A stretch of DNA of 32,406 nucleotides, from the NCBI GenBank assembly GCA_947453155.1, contig CANGFE010000027.1, positions 1-32,406 of the forward strand, read 5' to 3'. Under the pieces are notes generated by a model, which worked only from the letters and a program-made list of their open reading frames with translations, ran no database searches and had not been told where the DNA came from. The stretch's first letter is position 1; the number at the start of each line of letters is the position of its first letter. This document shows positions 1-9,193 of the stretch, one piece after another. Origin of the DNA: Beijerinckiaceae bacterium (GTDB lineage Bacteria; Pseudomonadota; Alphaproteobacteria; Rhizobiales; Beijerinckiaceae). Position numbers and translations under genes: made by a program.

Positions 1-160
1 AGCAAAGAGCCCCGCCTTCTCGGCGGCGGTGGGTTTGCTGGTCTATCCGCAAGTTGCCGGCATCGAACATTTCGAGCCCCGGCGGCGGGTAGTGATGCAG
101 GCGACGGGTACGGACGGATACATGTCCCGCATGGGACGTTGGCTCCGTGAGAGTTTCTGA
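1..160 (+). CDS. ftsA: Cell division protein FtsA, C-terminal fragment
   Basis: This is the 3' end of a gene that begins outside the window; the reading frame starts at base 2 and ends with TGA at 158-160. The visible 52 residues include a segment reading PAFSAAVGLLVY, which matches the last actin-fold strand and helix of FtsA, and the tail ends MGRWLRESF. That tail resembles the amphipathic C-terminal helix with which FtsA binds the inner face of the cytoplasmic membrane. FtsA anchors FtsZ filaments there and recruits later division proteins. ftsZ follows after 120 nt on the same strand, the usual order of the division cluster. The call rests on this short tail plus context, so it is good but not complete. 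Confidence 0.85.
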   Translation, partial: AKSPAFSAAVGLLVYPQVAGIEHFEPRRRVVMQATGTDGYMSRMGRWLRESF

Positions 161-243
161 TGAGTTCAGCGTTCTAAGTAACGAAACTTCGGATGACCGG
201 AGCGGCGCGGCGGCCGATTCGAACATCCGGCAGAACAGCAAGC

Positions 244-258
244 GCGGGGGGACCCCGC
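244..258 (+). promoter_or_regulatory. GC-rich hairpin in the ftsA-ftsZ spacer
   Basis: GCGGGG at 244-249 and CCCCGC at 253-258 form a 6-bp stem with a 3-nt loop, about 20 nt before the ftsZ start codon. No T-run follows, so it is not a typical terminator. It could be an mRNA processing or stability element separating ftsA from ftsZ. The function is inferred. Confidence 0.3.
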
Positions 259-280
259 ATATCAGTCGAGAGGCCAGACG

Positions 281-2023
281 ATGCCAATTAATCTCCAAGC
301 TCCCGAGTTGCGGGAACTGAAACCCCGCATCATGGTGGCGGGTGTCGGCGGCGCCGGCGGCAATGCGGTCAATAATATGATCGTGTCCGGCCTGGTCGGC
401 GTGGACTTCATTGTTGCCAATACCGATGCGCAGGCGCTCACCGCCTCGCGTGCGGAACGCATCATTCAAATGGGTCTGCAAGTCACCGAAGGGCTTGGTG
501 CAGGCTCGCAGCCAGAAGTTGGCCGTGCGGCGGCTGAAGAAGCGGCTGCTGAAATCCGCGATCATCTCGCAGGCGCGCATATGGTGTTCGTCACGGCCGG
601 TATGGGCGGTGGCACGGGCACGGGTGCAGCACCTGTCATCGCGCGCATGGCGCGTGAAATGGGCATTCTGACGGTGGGTGTTGTCACCAAGCCGTTCCAG
701 TTCGAAGGCCAGCGCCGCATGCGTATTGCGGAGCAGGGCATTTCTGAATTGCAGAAGGCGGTCGACACACTGATCGTCATCCCGAACCAGAATCTCTTCC
801 GCGTCGCCAATGAAAAGACGACCTTCGCCGACGCATTCGCGATGGCTGACCAGGTTCTCTATTCGGGCGTGGCCTGCATCACCGATCTGATGGTGAAAGA
901 AGGCCTGATCAATCTCGACTTCGCCGACGTGCGCGCCATCATGCGCGAAATGGGCAAGGCGATGATGGGCACGGGCGAAGCCTCGGGCGAACGTCGCGCG
1001 ATCCTCGCGGCCGAAGCCGCGATTGCCAATCCGCTGCTCGACGAAGTCTCAATGAAGGGCGCACGTGGCCTGCTCATCTCGATCACCGGCGGCAACGACC
1101 TCACTCTCTATGAAGTCGATGAAGCTGCCAGCCGCATCCGTCAGGAAGTTGATGACGATGCCAATATCATTCTCGGCGCGACCTTTGATCAGTCGCTTGA
1201 TGGTGTCATCCGCGTGTCGGTTGTCGCCACGGGTATTGATCAGCCGGCCCTCGCACGCGATCTGACCACCACGGGTGACCGCATCGCTGAAGTGACAGAA
1301 AAGCTGCGCCAGCAGACGCAGCCGCGTCCCTTCGCTCAGCCAGCAGCAGCGCCTGTTGCCCCGGTCGCGGCCTCGCCGCTCGTGGCGCCTATGGCGATTG
1401 CACCGGCTCCGGCCCCCGCGCCGCTGTTCGAGCAGACCCCGATTGCAGTGGATCCGGTTGCCATGGCTCCAGCTCCCGCACCGGCCCCCACGCCGATGCC
1501 GATGCCCCATGGTGTCGAATTGCAGCCGGTTGCCCCAAAACCTGTCTTCGTGCCGCCGCCCGTCCAGCAGGAAGCGCCGCGCCAGGATGCCTATCAGGCA
1601 CCTGCGGCTGCATTTATCCCGCCGGTGGCTGAACAGCCGGTTCGTGCGCCGCGCATGCCCACCATTGATGATCTGCCGCGTCCGGGCCAAGACCTGATCC
1701 GCGCGCAGGGCGACCAGCCAGCTCCCGCTCGCCGCTCGCTCTTTGATCGTCTGATCGGTGGTCTGGGCAAGCAGGAAGAAGCGCCGCTTGCGCCGCGTCC
1801 TGCTGCACCGCAACCGCAGCCCCAGCAACAACAATTTGCCCCGCGCGCGCCGCAAGCGCCCGCGCCGGTCCATCAGGAATATGGCAAGCGCCCGGCAGCC
1901 CCGCAGGCTCCGCGCGTGGCTCAGGCCGGCTTTGACGCCCAGGGCCGTCCGGGTCAGCAGACCCGCTCGATGGAAGACGACCAGCTTGAAATTCCGGCCT
2001 TCCTGCGCCGTCAATCGAGCTGA
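281..2023 (+). CDS. ftsZ: Cell division GTPase FtsZ (long-linker form)
   Basis: FtsZ is the tubulin homologue that polymerises into the Z-ring at midcell. The 580-residue product has the nucleotide-binding loop GVGGAGGN (about residues 21-28), the tubulin signature GGGTGTG (109-115) and a T7 loop with NLDFADVR (about 211-218) that supplies the catalytic aspartates. The globular part ends near residue 340. A Pro/Ala/Gln-rich disordered linker of over 200 residues follows, then the conserved C-terminal peptide [10 protein letters not shown], which binds FtsA and other partners. The total length is far above the roughly 380 residues of E. coli FtsZ but normal for Rhizobiales. The ATG at 281 was chosen because the protein starts in register with the family. 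ftsA lies directly upstream, and a strong terminator follows at 2057. Confidence 0.98.
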   Translation: MPINLQAPELRELKPRIMVAGVGGAGGNAVNNMIVSGLVGVDFIVANTDAQALTASRAERIIQMGLQVTEGLGAGSQPEVGRAAAEEAAAEIRDHLAGAHMVFVTAGMGGGTGTGAAPVIARMAREMGILTVGVVTKPFQFEGQRRMRIAEQGISELQKAVDTLIVIPNQNLFRVANEKTTFADAFAMADQVLYSGVACITDLMVKEGLINLDFADVRAIMREMGKAMMGTGEASGERRAILAAEAAIANPLLDEVSMKGARGLLISITGGNDLTLYEVDEAASRIRQEVDDDANIILGATFDQSLDGVIRVSVVATGIDQPALARDLTTTGDRIAEVTEKLRQQTQPRPFAQPAAAPVAPVAASPLVAPMAIAPAPAPAPLFEQTPIAVDPVAMAPAPAPAPTPMPMPHGVELQPVAPKPVFVPPPVQQEAPRQDAYQAPAAAFIPPVAEQPVRAPRMPTIDDLPRPGQDLIRAQGDQPAPARRSLFDRLIGGLGKQEEAPLAPRPAAPQPQPQQQQFAPRAPQAPAPVHQEYGKRPAAPQAPRVAQAGFDAQGRPGQQTRSMEDDQLEIPAFLRRQSS

Positions 2024-2056
2024 TCACAGACCTTTAAAAAGCGTTAAAAAATCACA

Positions 2057-2097
2057 GGCCCGCGTCTCCCCAGATGCGGGCCTAAATTTTTGTTTTT
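2057..2097 (+). terminator. Rho-independent terminator after ftsZ
   Basis: GGCCCGC (2057-2063) pairs perfectly with GCGGGCC (2076-2082) across a 12-nt loop, and a T-rich tract follows from 2086. It lies 34 nt after the ftsZ stop and separates ftsZ from the lpxC leader. Confidence 0.85.
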
Positions 2098-2424
2098 ATT
2101 GTACTTTTTAATTTAGTCTGAGATGCCGTTGGGGCGTTGTTCACTGTTACACAAAGTTGCAAAGCGTGATTTGAGGCAAGCAAGGGCTTAGGGGTATTTT
2201 CCGGCCATCCTAAAAAGCCTCGGGCTTTAAGGGAATCACAGGCTCTTCCCGCTAGGGGAGAGTTCTCGGGTCGGCCAGAGGGCACGAACGACCTGCCAAA
2301 AGACGGGCTGCAAAGCGGCCACAAAGCAGACGGTTTGTGACGACCCTGGGGCCCGCGCCTCGCATCAAAGACCTACAGCCAAGGTCACGTGGTGCTGCAG
2401 CGCACAGTAAAAGTGGAAGAGATA
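2098..2424. other. Long gene-free leader upstream of lpxC
   Basis: About 330 nt between the ftsZ terminator and lpxC hold no convincing open reading frame. A weak promoter candidate is TTGAGG (2171-2176) with TATTTT (2195-2200), spacing 18. If it is used, the lpxC transcript would have a leader of more than 200 nt. I recognise no riboswitch class or known small RNA in it. Confidence 0.4.
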
Positions 2425-3360
2425 ATGCTCGGATTTCAGACGACCCTTCGCAGCCGCGCCATTCTTAAAGGCGCAGGCGTGCATTCCAATGCACCGGTTC
2501 GTCTCGTTCTGCATCCCGCTGAAGCCAACAATGGCATCACCTTCCTGCGCACCGGTCTGGCTGGCGGTCGCGAACGCATCATTGACGCGGTCTGGTCCAA
2601 TGTGTCGATGACCGAGCTTTGCACAGTCATTGGCGATCCGGCTGATGCGAGCGTCTCGACAGTTGAGCATCTTCTCGCGGCATTCTCGGCGCTCGGCGTT
2701 GACAATTGCATGGTCGAGATCGACGGACCGGAAGTGCCGATCCTCGATGGCTCCTCGGCTGAATTCGTCGCTGCCATCCGCAAGGTGGGCATTGAAGAAC
2801 TCTCGGCCCCGCGCCGCTATCTGAAAGTTTTGAAGCCCGTGCGTGTTGAGCATGGCCGCGCCTTTTCGGAGCTGCGCCCGGCTGACAAGGGTTTCCGCCT
2901 CGAAGTCGAGATCGATTTCGAAACCGGCATGATTGGCCGCCAGAAGAAGGTGATCGATCTCGATGGTCGCGTGTTCGAGCGTGACATTGCCCGCGCCCGC
3001 ACCTTCGGCTTCATGCGCGATGTCGAACGCCTCTGGAAGGCGGGCTTTGCGCTCGGTGCTTCGCTCGAAAATACGGTCGCTCTGGATGACGAGCGCGTGC
3101 TCAATCCCGAAGGTCTGCGCTGGTCGGACGAATTCGTTCGCCACAAGACGCTTGATGCCATCGGTGATCTGGCTTTGTCGGGTGCGCCGATCATCGGCAC
3201 CTACCGCTCCTATTGCGGCGGCCACAAGATGAATGTTGCGGTTCTGGCGGCACTCTTTGCCGACAAAACGGCCTATGAATTTGTCGAGGCCCCAACCCGC
3301 CGGGAAGGCGCCCGCGACCTGCGGGTGGCGCAGCCGGCCTATGCACCGGCCCGCAGCTGA
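2425..3360 (+). CDS. lpxC: UDP-3-O-acyl-N-acetylglucosamine deacetylase
   Basis: LpxC removes the N-acetyl group in the committed step of lipid A synthesis, in the cytoplasm. The 311-residue product keeps the active-site set of the family: E81 and H82 in the TVEHLLAA motif, H240 and D244 in HKTLDAIGD (zinc ligands H82, H240 and D244), and the catalytic H267 in GGHKMN. An upstream GTG at 2389 is in frame, but the ATG at 2425 is preferred. It has AGTGGAAGAG at 2412-2421 as ribosome site, and it starts the protein where LpxC normally starts (LGFQTTLRSR). It sits between ftsZ and bamD and has its own terminator. The usual length is about 300-315 residues, so it looks intact. Confidence 0.96.
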   Translation: MLGFQTTLRSRAILKGAGVHSNAPVRLVLHPAEANNGITFLRTGLAGGRERIIDAVWSNVSMTELCTVIGDPADASVSTVEHLLAAFSALGVDNCMVEIDGPEVPILDGSSAEFVAAIRKVGIEELSAPRRYLKVLKPVRVEHGRAFSELRPADKGFRLEVEIDFETGMIGRQKKVIDLDGRVFERDIARARTFGFMRDVERLWKAGFALGASLENTVALDDERVLNPEGLRWSDEFVRHKTLDAIGDLALSGAPIIGTYRSYCGGHKMNVAVLAALFADKTAYEFVEAPTRREGARDLRVAQPAYAPARS

Positions 3361-3367
3361 CCAAACA

Positions 3368-3389
3368 GGGGGCTTCGAGCCCCCTTTTT
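3368..3389 (+). terminator. Rho-independent terminator after lpxC
   Basis: GGGGGCT (3368-3374) and AGCCCCC (3378-3384) form a perfect 7-bp stem with a TCG loop, followed at once by five T (3385-3389). It begins 7 nt after the lpxC stop. Confidence 0.93.
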
Positions 3390-3563
3390 CTTGTTCCCAA
3401 GCTTTGCTGTGACGTTTGAGCGCCACATTTACCCGTGAGGATGCGGGCTCACCTGTGGCGTGACGCGGCCGTTTGGGGTAAACAGCGGCATGCGTCCTGC
3501 GTCGGAGTTTTCAGGGGCCTGCTGCCCCTCTGTCTCCGGCCTAAATTGATCGAGCTTCGAGGC

Positions 3564-4457
3564 ATGATGTCCGATTTCACTGCGACCAAATCCGCAATTC
3601 CGGCTTCTCTGCGCAGCGGTGTCGTCCGTCTCGCCGTTTTGGCGCTGATTGCCAGCCCTTTGGCGGCCTGCTCAAGCATCGACAAGCTGAACCCGTTCGG
3701 CGGCGAGAAATACGAAACCAAACTTCTCCCCGACGTCCCGGCAGAAGAAATCTACGATCAGGGCCTCGCGCGTCTGGCTAAGAATGATGGCGAAGGCGCT
3801 GCCAAGAAGTTTCAGGATCTCGAAAAGCAATATCCCTATTCGCAATGGGCGCGCAAAGGTCTCCTGATGCAGGTCTATGGCCTATATGAATCGGGCAAAT
3901 ACGACGATGCAGCCGCAACCGGCGCACGTTTCGTGGGCCTTTATCCGTCGAGCCCGGAAGCCGCTTACGCGACCTATCTCGTCGCTATGTCCCATTATCG
4001 TCAGGTGCCGGAAATCTCGCGCGATCAGGAAGCGGCTGAAAAGGCTTTGCAGGCCTTCACCGCTCTCGTTCAGAAATATCCGAAGTCGGAATATGTCGAG
4101 GATGCGAAATTCAAAATTCAAGTGACGCGCGATCAGCTCGCTGGCAAGGAAATGTCGGTCGGCCGCTATTATCTGGCGCGCAAAAATTATACGGCGGCGA
4201 TCAATCGCTTCCGTGAAGTTTTGGGCAAATATCAGACAACCCGCCACACAGAAGAAGCGCTTTATCGTCTGACCGAGGCCTATATGGGCCTTGGCATTGC
4301 GCATGAAGCGCAAACCGCCACCGCTGTGCTGGGCCACAACTTCCCTGATAGCCAATGGTACAAGGACGGCTTCAATCTCCTCGCAGGAGGTGGTCTGAAG
4401 CCACAAGAGAACAAGGCTTCGTGGATCTCGAAAGCCTTCTCGAAAGTTCTCGGCTAA
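3564..4457 (+). CDS. bamD: Outer-membrane assembly lipoprotein BamD (ComL)
   Basis: BamD is an essential lipoprotein of the BAM complex that folds beta-barrel proteins into the outer membrane. The product starts MMSDFTATK and has an N-terminal hydrophobic signal ending in the lipobox LAAC, with the lipidated cysteine at residue 36. After it come tetratricopeptide-type repeats typical of the family, such as YDQGLARLAKNDGEGA, YDDAAATGARFVGLYP and YTAAINRFREVLGKYQ. The frame is open upstream to 3435, but that stretch does not resemble BamD and the signal sequence fixes the start at 3564 or 3567. The 297 residues fit the family. recN follows after only 9 nt, so the two genes are probably cotranscribed. 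Confidence 0.93.
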   Translation: MMSDFTATKSAIPASLRSGVVRLAVLALIASPLAACSSIDKLNPFGGEKYETKLLPDVPAEEIYDQGLARLAKNDGEGAAKKFQDLEKQYPYSQWARKGLLMQVYGLYESGKYDDAAATGARFVGLYPSSPEAAYATYLVAMSHYRQVPEISRDQEAAEKALQAFTALVQKYPKSEYVEDAKFKIQVTRDQLAGKEMSVGRYYLARKNYTAAINRFREVLGKYQTTRHTEEALYRLTEAYMGLGIAHEAQTATAVLGHNFPDSQWYKDGFNLLAGGGLKPQENKASWISKAFSKVLG

Positions 4458-4466
4458 GCCCGGAAC

Positions 4467-6137
4467 ATGCTTGTCCAACTGTCGATCCGCGACATTGTTC
4501 TGATCGACAAGCTCGATCTGGAATGCGGATCGGGCTTGACCGTGCTGACCGGTGAGACGGGTGCAGGCAAATCCATTTTGCTGGATGCCTTTGCGCTGGC
4601 GCTCGGCGGGCGTGGTGATGGCTCGCTGGTGCGCACCGGCGAGTCACAGGGCCAAGTGACAGCTGCTTTCGATCTGCCGCAAAAACATCCCGCGCGCGAC
4701 ATTGCCAAGCTGCAAGAGATCGACATCGACGGCGATCTCATTCTGCGCCGCGTGCAAATGGCCGATGGCCGCACGCGCGCCTTCATCAATGACCAGCCGG
4801 TCAGCGTGCAAACATTGCGCAAGGTCGCAGAGCCGCTGGTTGAAATCCACGGCCAGCATGATGACCGCGCGCTGGTTGATCCGGCCATGCACCGCGCTTT
4901 GCTGGATGCGTTTGGTGGTTTGCAGAAACAGGTTGAGGCTGTGCGCACAGCTCATGCAGCCTTGAAAGCCGCGCGCACCAAACTGGCCGAAGAAGAAGAG
5001 CGCATCGCGCGTGTGCGTGCCGATGGCGATTATTTCCGCCACGCACATGAAGAGCTGACCAAGCTCAATCCGCGCGACAAGGAAGAAGAAGAGCTCGCTG
5101 GCCGCCGCACGTTGATGATGCAGGCAGAAAAAGTGACGAGCGAATTGCGCGAGGCGCAAGATGCGCTCTCGGGTGATCAGGCGCCCATTGCCATGCTCTC
5201 GTCCGTCATGCGCCGTTTGGAGCGCCGCGCGCCGCAAGCGCCTGCCTTGATCGATCCATCTGTGAAGGCGTTCTCGCTGGCGCTCGATGCGCTGGATGTC
5301 GCCGCCCAATCGGTGGATCAAGCTTTGCGCGATGCGCAGTTTGATCCGCGCGAATTGGAACAAACTGAAGAGCGTCTCTTTGCGCTGCGCGCGGCGTCTC
5401 GCAAATATAATGTGCCGGCTGATCAGCTCGCAGCACTGGCTGAAAAATTCGCGGCTGATATTTCCTCGCTCGATGCGGGGGAGGCCAATCTGGGCAAACT
5501 CAGCAAGGCAGTCGACGAGGCCTCAAAAACCTATCAGGCTGCCGCCGCCACTTTGTCGAAGTCGCGCGCAACAACGGCCAAAGGCCTCGACAAGGCGGTC
5601 AATGCAGAACTCGCGCCGCTCAAACTGGAGCGCGCCGTCTTCACCACGCAGATCGACACAGATGCCAATGATACCGGGCCTGATGGCATCGACCGGATTG
5701 AATTCTGGGTGCAGACCAATCCGGGCACGCGCCCCGGCCCGATGATGAAAGTTGCTTCCGGCGGCGAGCTTGCGCGTTTCATGCTGGCACTCAAAGTCGT
5801 GCTGGCGGATCGTGGCTCTGCACCGACGCTCGTCTTCGACGAAATTGATACGGGCGTGGGTGGCGCAGTGGCCGATGCGATTGGTGCGCGTCTCGCGCGT
5901 CTGTCAGCCAAAGTGCAAGTGCTCGCAGTCACTCACGCACCGCAAGTGGCTGCGCGCGCGACGGGCCATTTCCGCATCGCAAAGGGCGAGACGGGTAAGA
6001 CGAAGCGCATTGCTACGCGCGTGGAACCGCTGGCCGCTGATGAGCGTCAGGAAGAAATCGCCCGCATGTTGGCGGGCGCGACGATTACGAAAGAGGCGCG
6101 CGCGGCGGCTGCGAAACTTTTGCAGGGCGCGGGCTGA
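4467..6137 (+). CDS. recN: DNA repair ATPase RecN
   Basis: RecN is an SMC-like ATPase that acts early at double-strand breaks. The 556-residue product has the Walker A motif GETGAGKS (residues 29-36) in an N-terminal ATPase half, then a central Glu/Lys/Arg-rich coiled-coil region (roughly 150-380). The C-terminal half carries the ABC signature SGGELARF (about 431-438) and the Walker B segment FDEIDTGVGG (about 454-463). The length agrees with the family. The start lies 9 nt after bamD. The last 53 bp overlap the convergent lipoprotein gene on the other strand. No LexA-type operator is obvious upstream, where bamD coding sequence lies. Confidence 0.96.
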   Translation: MLVQLSIRDIVLIDKLDLECGSGLTVLTGETGAGKSILLDAFALALGGRGDGSLVRTGESQGQVTAAFDLPQKHPARDIAKLQEIDIDGDLILRRVQMADGRTRAFINDQPVSVQTLRKVAEPLVEIHGQHDDRALVDPAMHRALLDAFGGLQKQVEAVRTAHAALKAARTKLAEEEERIARVRADGDYFRHAHEELTKLNPRDKEEEELAGRRTLMMQAEKVTSELREAQDALSGDQAPIAMLSSVMRRLERRAPQAPALIDPSVKAFSLALDALDVAAQSVDQALRDAQFDPRELEQTEERLFALRAASRKYNVPADQLAALAEKFAADISSLDAGEANLGKLSKAVDEASKTYQAAAATLSKSRATTAKGLDKAVNAELAPLKLERAVFTTQIDTDANDTGPDGIDRIEFWVQTNPGTRPGPMMKVASGGELARFMLALKVVLADRGSAPTLVFDEIDTGVGGAVADAIGARLARLSAKVQVLAVTHAPQVAARATGHFRIAKGETGKTKRIATRVEPLAADERQEEIARMLAGATITKEARAAAAKLLQGAG

Positions 6138-6648
6138 TTTTCAGCGTCACTTCGCCGATCTTCAATCCCCATTTCGAAACCGTCGCACGATTGAGCACGC
6201 TGCCATCAGGCTGCAGGCCCAGCACATCATCAAAGGTCAGCGTATAGACGCTGCCCTTGGCCTTCACATCGGCTGCATAAGTGAGACGGAAGAAGGGGCC
6301 ATCAAGCCGGCCTTGCGCTTGCCCGACCACATCTTCGCGCGTGCCGACATAAGTCGTCGGTCCGGTCTTGGTCAGTCGCCAGGTTTTCTTGTCTTTCTCG
6401 CCATCGGAATAGGTGAAATATTCCACCAGCGTGAGTGTTTTGCCATCGAAAGAGCCGTCGATCAGCGCAGTCAAACCACGCTTGGAGCCATCGATAGCAC
6501 TAACGAATTCGCCGGTCGCATAAGTGCGGCCCTTGAAAAACTGCTCCGGCACAAAGGCGCGTTGCGGCATTGTGTCGAGCTTGGGAGAGGTTGCGCAGGC
6601 CGCAAGGGTCAAGGTGGCACAGGCAGCAAGGATGAGGCGCGTAAGCAT
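6085..6648 (-). CDS. DUF3833-type lipoprotein
   Basis: The 187-residue product has a short signal ending in the lipobox LAAC with the cysteine at residue 18, so it should be a lipid-anchored envelope protein. The body (VPEQFFKGRTYATGEF, SFDGKTLTLVEYFTYSDGE, RLTKTGPTTYVGTREDVVG) resembles the DUF3833 family, whose biochemical role is unknown to me. A GGGAG ribosome site lies about 9 nt before the ATG at 6648. The gene converges on recN and overlaps its 3' end by 53 bp. It diverges from the UvrD helicase gene across a 166-nt spacer. No function should be assigned beyond lipoprotein. Confidence 0.8.
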   Translation of the reverse strand: MLTRLILAACATLTLAACATSPKLDTMPQRAFVPEQFFKGRTYATGEFVSAIDGSKRGLTALIDGSFDGKTLTLVEYFTYSDGEKDKKTWRLTKTGPTTYVGTREDVVGQAQGRLDGPFFRLTYAADVKAKGSVYTLTFDDVLGLQPDGSVLNRATVSKWGLKIGEVTLKISPRPAKVSQPPRAPLS

Positions 6649-6814
6649 GGGGCAAGCTCCCGAAAATGGGTCATATGTAATACGCCTGCGCAGGTGTCAT
6701 GGTTCAGCCGTCGATAATCACAGTCTTGGAATCGACTTTTTGGCCCCACCGCCCCAGATTGGCTGCGAGTGATTCTTATTTTGTTCCCCTCCGCTCCCTC
6801 TGGAATCCGCGCCC

Positions 6815-9193
6815 GTGTCCGACCCGTTCAGCTTTGACGATGACTTGAGCTACACGCCCAAGGCCGGTGGGCTGGCGGCGCGTGCGCAGGCCTCTGTCGC
6901 ACGCTCGGCGGATTATCTGTCTGTGCTGAACCCCGAGCAGCGTGCGGCTGTGGAAGCGATTGATGGACCCGTGCTGGTGCTGGCTGGTGCGGGGACTGGC
7001 AAGACGCGTGTGCTCACCACGCGCATCGCGCATATTCTGGCGACAAACCGCGCGCGGGCGCATGAAATTCTCTCGGTGACTTTTACCAATAAAGCCGCAC
7101 GCGAGATGAAAGAGCGCATTGCCGTATTGGCTGGCCCCGCAGGAGAGGGCATGCCTTGGCTTGGCACGTTCCATTCCATCTCGACCAAAATTTTGCGCCG
7201 TCACGCGGAGCTGGTCGGGCTCAAATCAACCTTCACCATTCTCGATACGGATGATCAGATCCGTCTGTTGAAACAGGTGGTGAAGGCCAATGATGTCGAC
7301 GAGAAGCGTTGGCCTGCGCGCACGCTCGCTCATATGATCGATGGTTGGAAGAACCGCGGGCTTGATCCTTCGCGCGTGCCGGCAGGCGAAGCCATGAGCT
7401 TTGCCAATGGCAAGGGCGCGGAGCTCTATGCGCAATATCAGGCGCGGCTGAAAGTTTTAAACGCCGCCGATTTCGGGGATCTTTTGCTCGAAGCTGTGCG
7501 GCTGTTTCGCGAAAACGCAGATGTGCTGCGCCAATATCAAGAGCGCTTCCGCTATATTCTGGTCGACGAATATCAAGATACCAACACCATTCAATATTTG
7601 TGGCTGCGTCTTCTGGCGCAAACCTCTGGCGCCAAGCAGCAGCAGAATGTCTGCTGCGTGGGGGATGATGATCAGTCGATCTATGGTTGGCGTGGCGCGG
7701 AAGTCGACAACATCCTACGCTTCGAAAAAGATTTTCCTGGCGCTGTTGTGGTGCGCCTCGAGCGCAATTACCGCTCGACAGGTCACATTCTGGCCGCTGC
7801 CGCCCATCTGATTACGCATAATGAAGGCCGTCTGGGCAAAACACTCTTCACTGATGGCGAAGATGGTGAAAAGCCGACGGTCACAGGTGTGTGGGATTCA
7901 GAAGAAGAAGCGCGCCTCATTGGCGAAGACATCGAACAATTGCAGCGCAAGAACCATTCGCTGGAAGAAATCGCCATTCTGGTGCGCGCCTCTTTCCAAA
8001 TGCGCGAGTTCGAAGAGCGCTTTATCACGCTGGGCCTGCCCTATCGCGTGATTGGCGGTCCGCGCTTTTATGAGCGCATGGAAATCCGTGACGCGCTCGC
8101 TTATTTGCGTGCGGTTGCCCAACCAGCTGACGATCTCGCTTTCGAGCGCATTGTGAACACGCCCAAACGCGGTCTGGGCGATGCCACATTGCAGCAATTG
8201 CACGAACATGCGCGCCGCCAAAACATTCCGATGCTGCAAGCGGCACAAATGCTGGTGGAAACGGATGAGCTGAAGCCCAAGCCGCGCGGCACGTTGCGCG
8301 CACTGACCTCTGATTTTGCGCGCTGGTCCTCGCTGGTGGATTCCATGCCGCATCATGAATTGGCGGAAATGATCCTTGAAGAGTCGGGCTATACCGACAT
8401 GTGGCAAAAGGATCGCACGGCAGAAGCAGCAGGGCGCCTCGAAAACCTGAAAGAACTCGTCCGTTCCATGGAAGAATTTCCGGATATGGCGAGTTTTCTG
8501 GAACATGTCTCGCTCGTCATGGATGCCGATGCGAAGGGTGGCGGCGAAAAAGTCTCCATCATGACTTTGCATGCGGCCAAAGGTCTTGAATTCGAGACGG
8601 TGTTTTTGCCCGGCTGGGAAGAGGGGCTTTTCCCGCATCAGCGTTCGCTTGATGACAATGGCCGCGCGGGGCTCGAAGAAGAGCGTCGTCTGGCTTATGT
8701 CGGGATTACGCGTGCCAAGCGCCGTTCAAAAATCTATTTCGCCACCAATCGGCGTATTCACGGTCTGTGGCAATCGACCATCCCCTCGCGCTTTCTGGAT
8801 GAACTGCCAGCAGCGCATGTGGAGCTGGTTGAGGCGCCGGGTGGTAATTATGGCGGCTACCAGCAATCGCGCTTCGCCACGATGGACACTTATGAATCCT
8901 CTTATTCCACGCCCGGTTGGCAGCGCGCTCAAGGTCGCAAGGCCGATGACGCACGCGGCACGATTCAAGATCGCGCGCGCGAATGGGGTGGGGCAAGCCG
9001 CAAGCCTGTCATGATCGAAGGCGAGCTGGTGGCCAAAGCCTCCGCTGCGTCAGGCTTCACCAGCGGCACACGAGTCTTTCACATGAAGTTTGGCAATGGC
9101 ACAATCGTGCTGGTCGACGGCAACAAGTTGACGGTCGAATTCGACAAAGCCGGCCGCAAAATGGTGCTGGAAAGTTTTGTGACGGCTGTGTGA
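6815..9193 (+). CDS. uvrD: UvrD/PcrA-type superfamily 1 DNA helicase
   Basis: This is an ATP-dependent 3'-5' DNA helicase used in nucleotide-excision and mismatch repair and in removing stalled RNA polymerase. The 792 residues carry the Q-motif segment LNPEQRAAV (38-46), Walker A AGAGTGKT (57-64), Walker B VDEYQDTN (near 250), the GDDDQSIYGWRGA motif and VGITRAKR (motif VI). The last 40 residues (VFHMKFGNGTIVLVDGN through the end) match the Tudor-like tail by which PcrA/UvrD contacts RNA polymerase. The GTG at 6815 is chosen because it gives a typical N terminus; a weak GGA ribosome site lies upstream. The gene converges on a small secreted-protein gene 4 bp away. UvrD and PcrA cannot be separated by sight. 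Confidence 0.93.
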   Translation: MSDPFSFDDDLSYTPKAGGLAARAQASVARSADYLSVLNPEQRAAVEAIDGPVLVLAGAGTGKTRVLTTRIAHILATNRARAHEILSVTFTNKAAREMKERIAVLAGPAGEGMPWLGTFHSISTKILRRHAELVGLKSTFTILDTDDQIRLLKQVVKANDVDEKRWPARTLAHMIDGWKNRGLDPSRVPAGEAMSFANGKGAELYAQYQARLKVLNAADFGDLLLEAVRLFRENADVLRQYQERFRYILVDEYQDTNTIQYLWLRLLAQTSGAKQQQNVCCVGDDDQSIYGWRGAEVDNILRFEKDFPGAVVVRLERNYRSTGHILAAAAHLITHNEGRLGKTLFTDGEDGEKPTVTGVWDSEEEARLIGEDIEQLQRKNHSLEEIAILVRASFQMREFEERFITLGLPYRVIGGPRFYERMEIRDALAYLRAVAQPADDLAFERIVNTPKRGLGDATLQQLHEHARRQNIPMLQAAQMLVETDELKPKPRGTLRALTSDFARWSSLVDSMPHHELAEMILEESGYTDMWQKDRTAEAAGRLENLKELVRSMEEFPDMASFLEHVSLVMDADAKGGGEKVSIMTLHAAKGLEFETVFLPGWEEGLFPHQRSLDDNGRAGLEEERRLAYVGITRAKRRSKIYFATNRRIHGLWQSTIPSRFLDELPAAHVELVEAPGGNYGGYQQSRFATMDTYESSYSTPGWQRAQGRKADDARGTIQDRAREWGGASRKPVMIEGELVAKASAASGFTSGTRVFHMKFGNGTIVLVDGNKLTVEFDKAGRKMVLESFVTAV

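Noticed and set aside
1049-2014. Long open frame antisense to ftsZ
   Set aside because: It mirrors the ftsZ codon pattern, has an Arg-rich low-information product and no ribosome site; it is a by-product of GC-rich codon use.
2389-2424. GTG at 2389 as the lpxC start
   Set aside because: It would add 12 residues not typical of LpxC, while ATG 2425 has a good ribosome site and the right register.
2365-3426. 353-residue open frame antisense to all of lpxC
   Set aside because: It lies opposite a clearly real gene with all catalytic residues, and its product has no recognisable domain.
3435-3563. Upstream extension of the bamD frame from 3435
   Set aside because: It would bury the lipoprotein signal 43 residues inside the protein; no ribosome site supports it.
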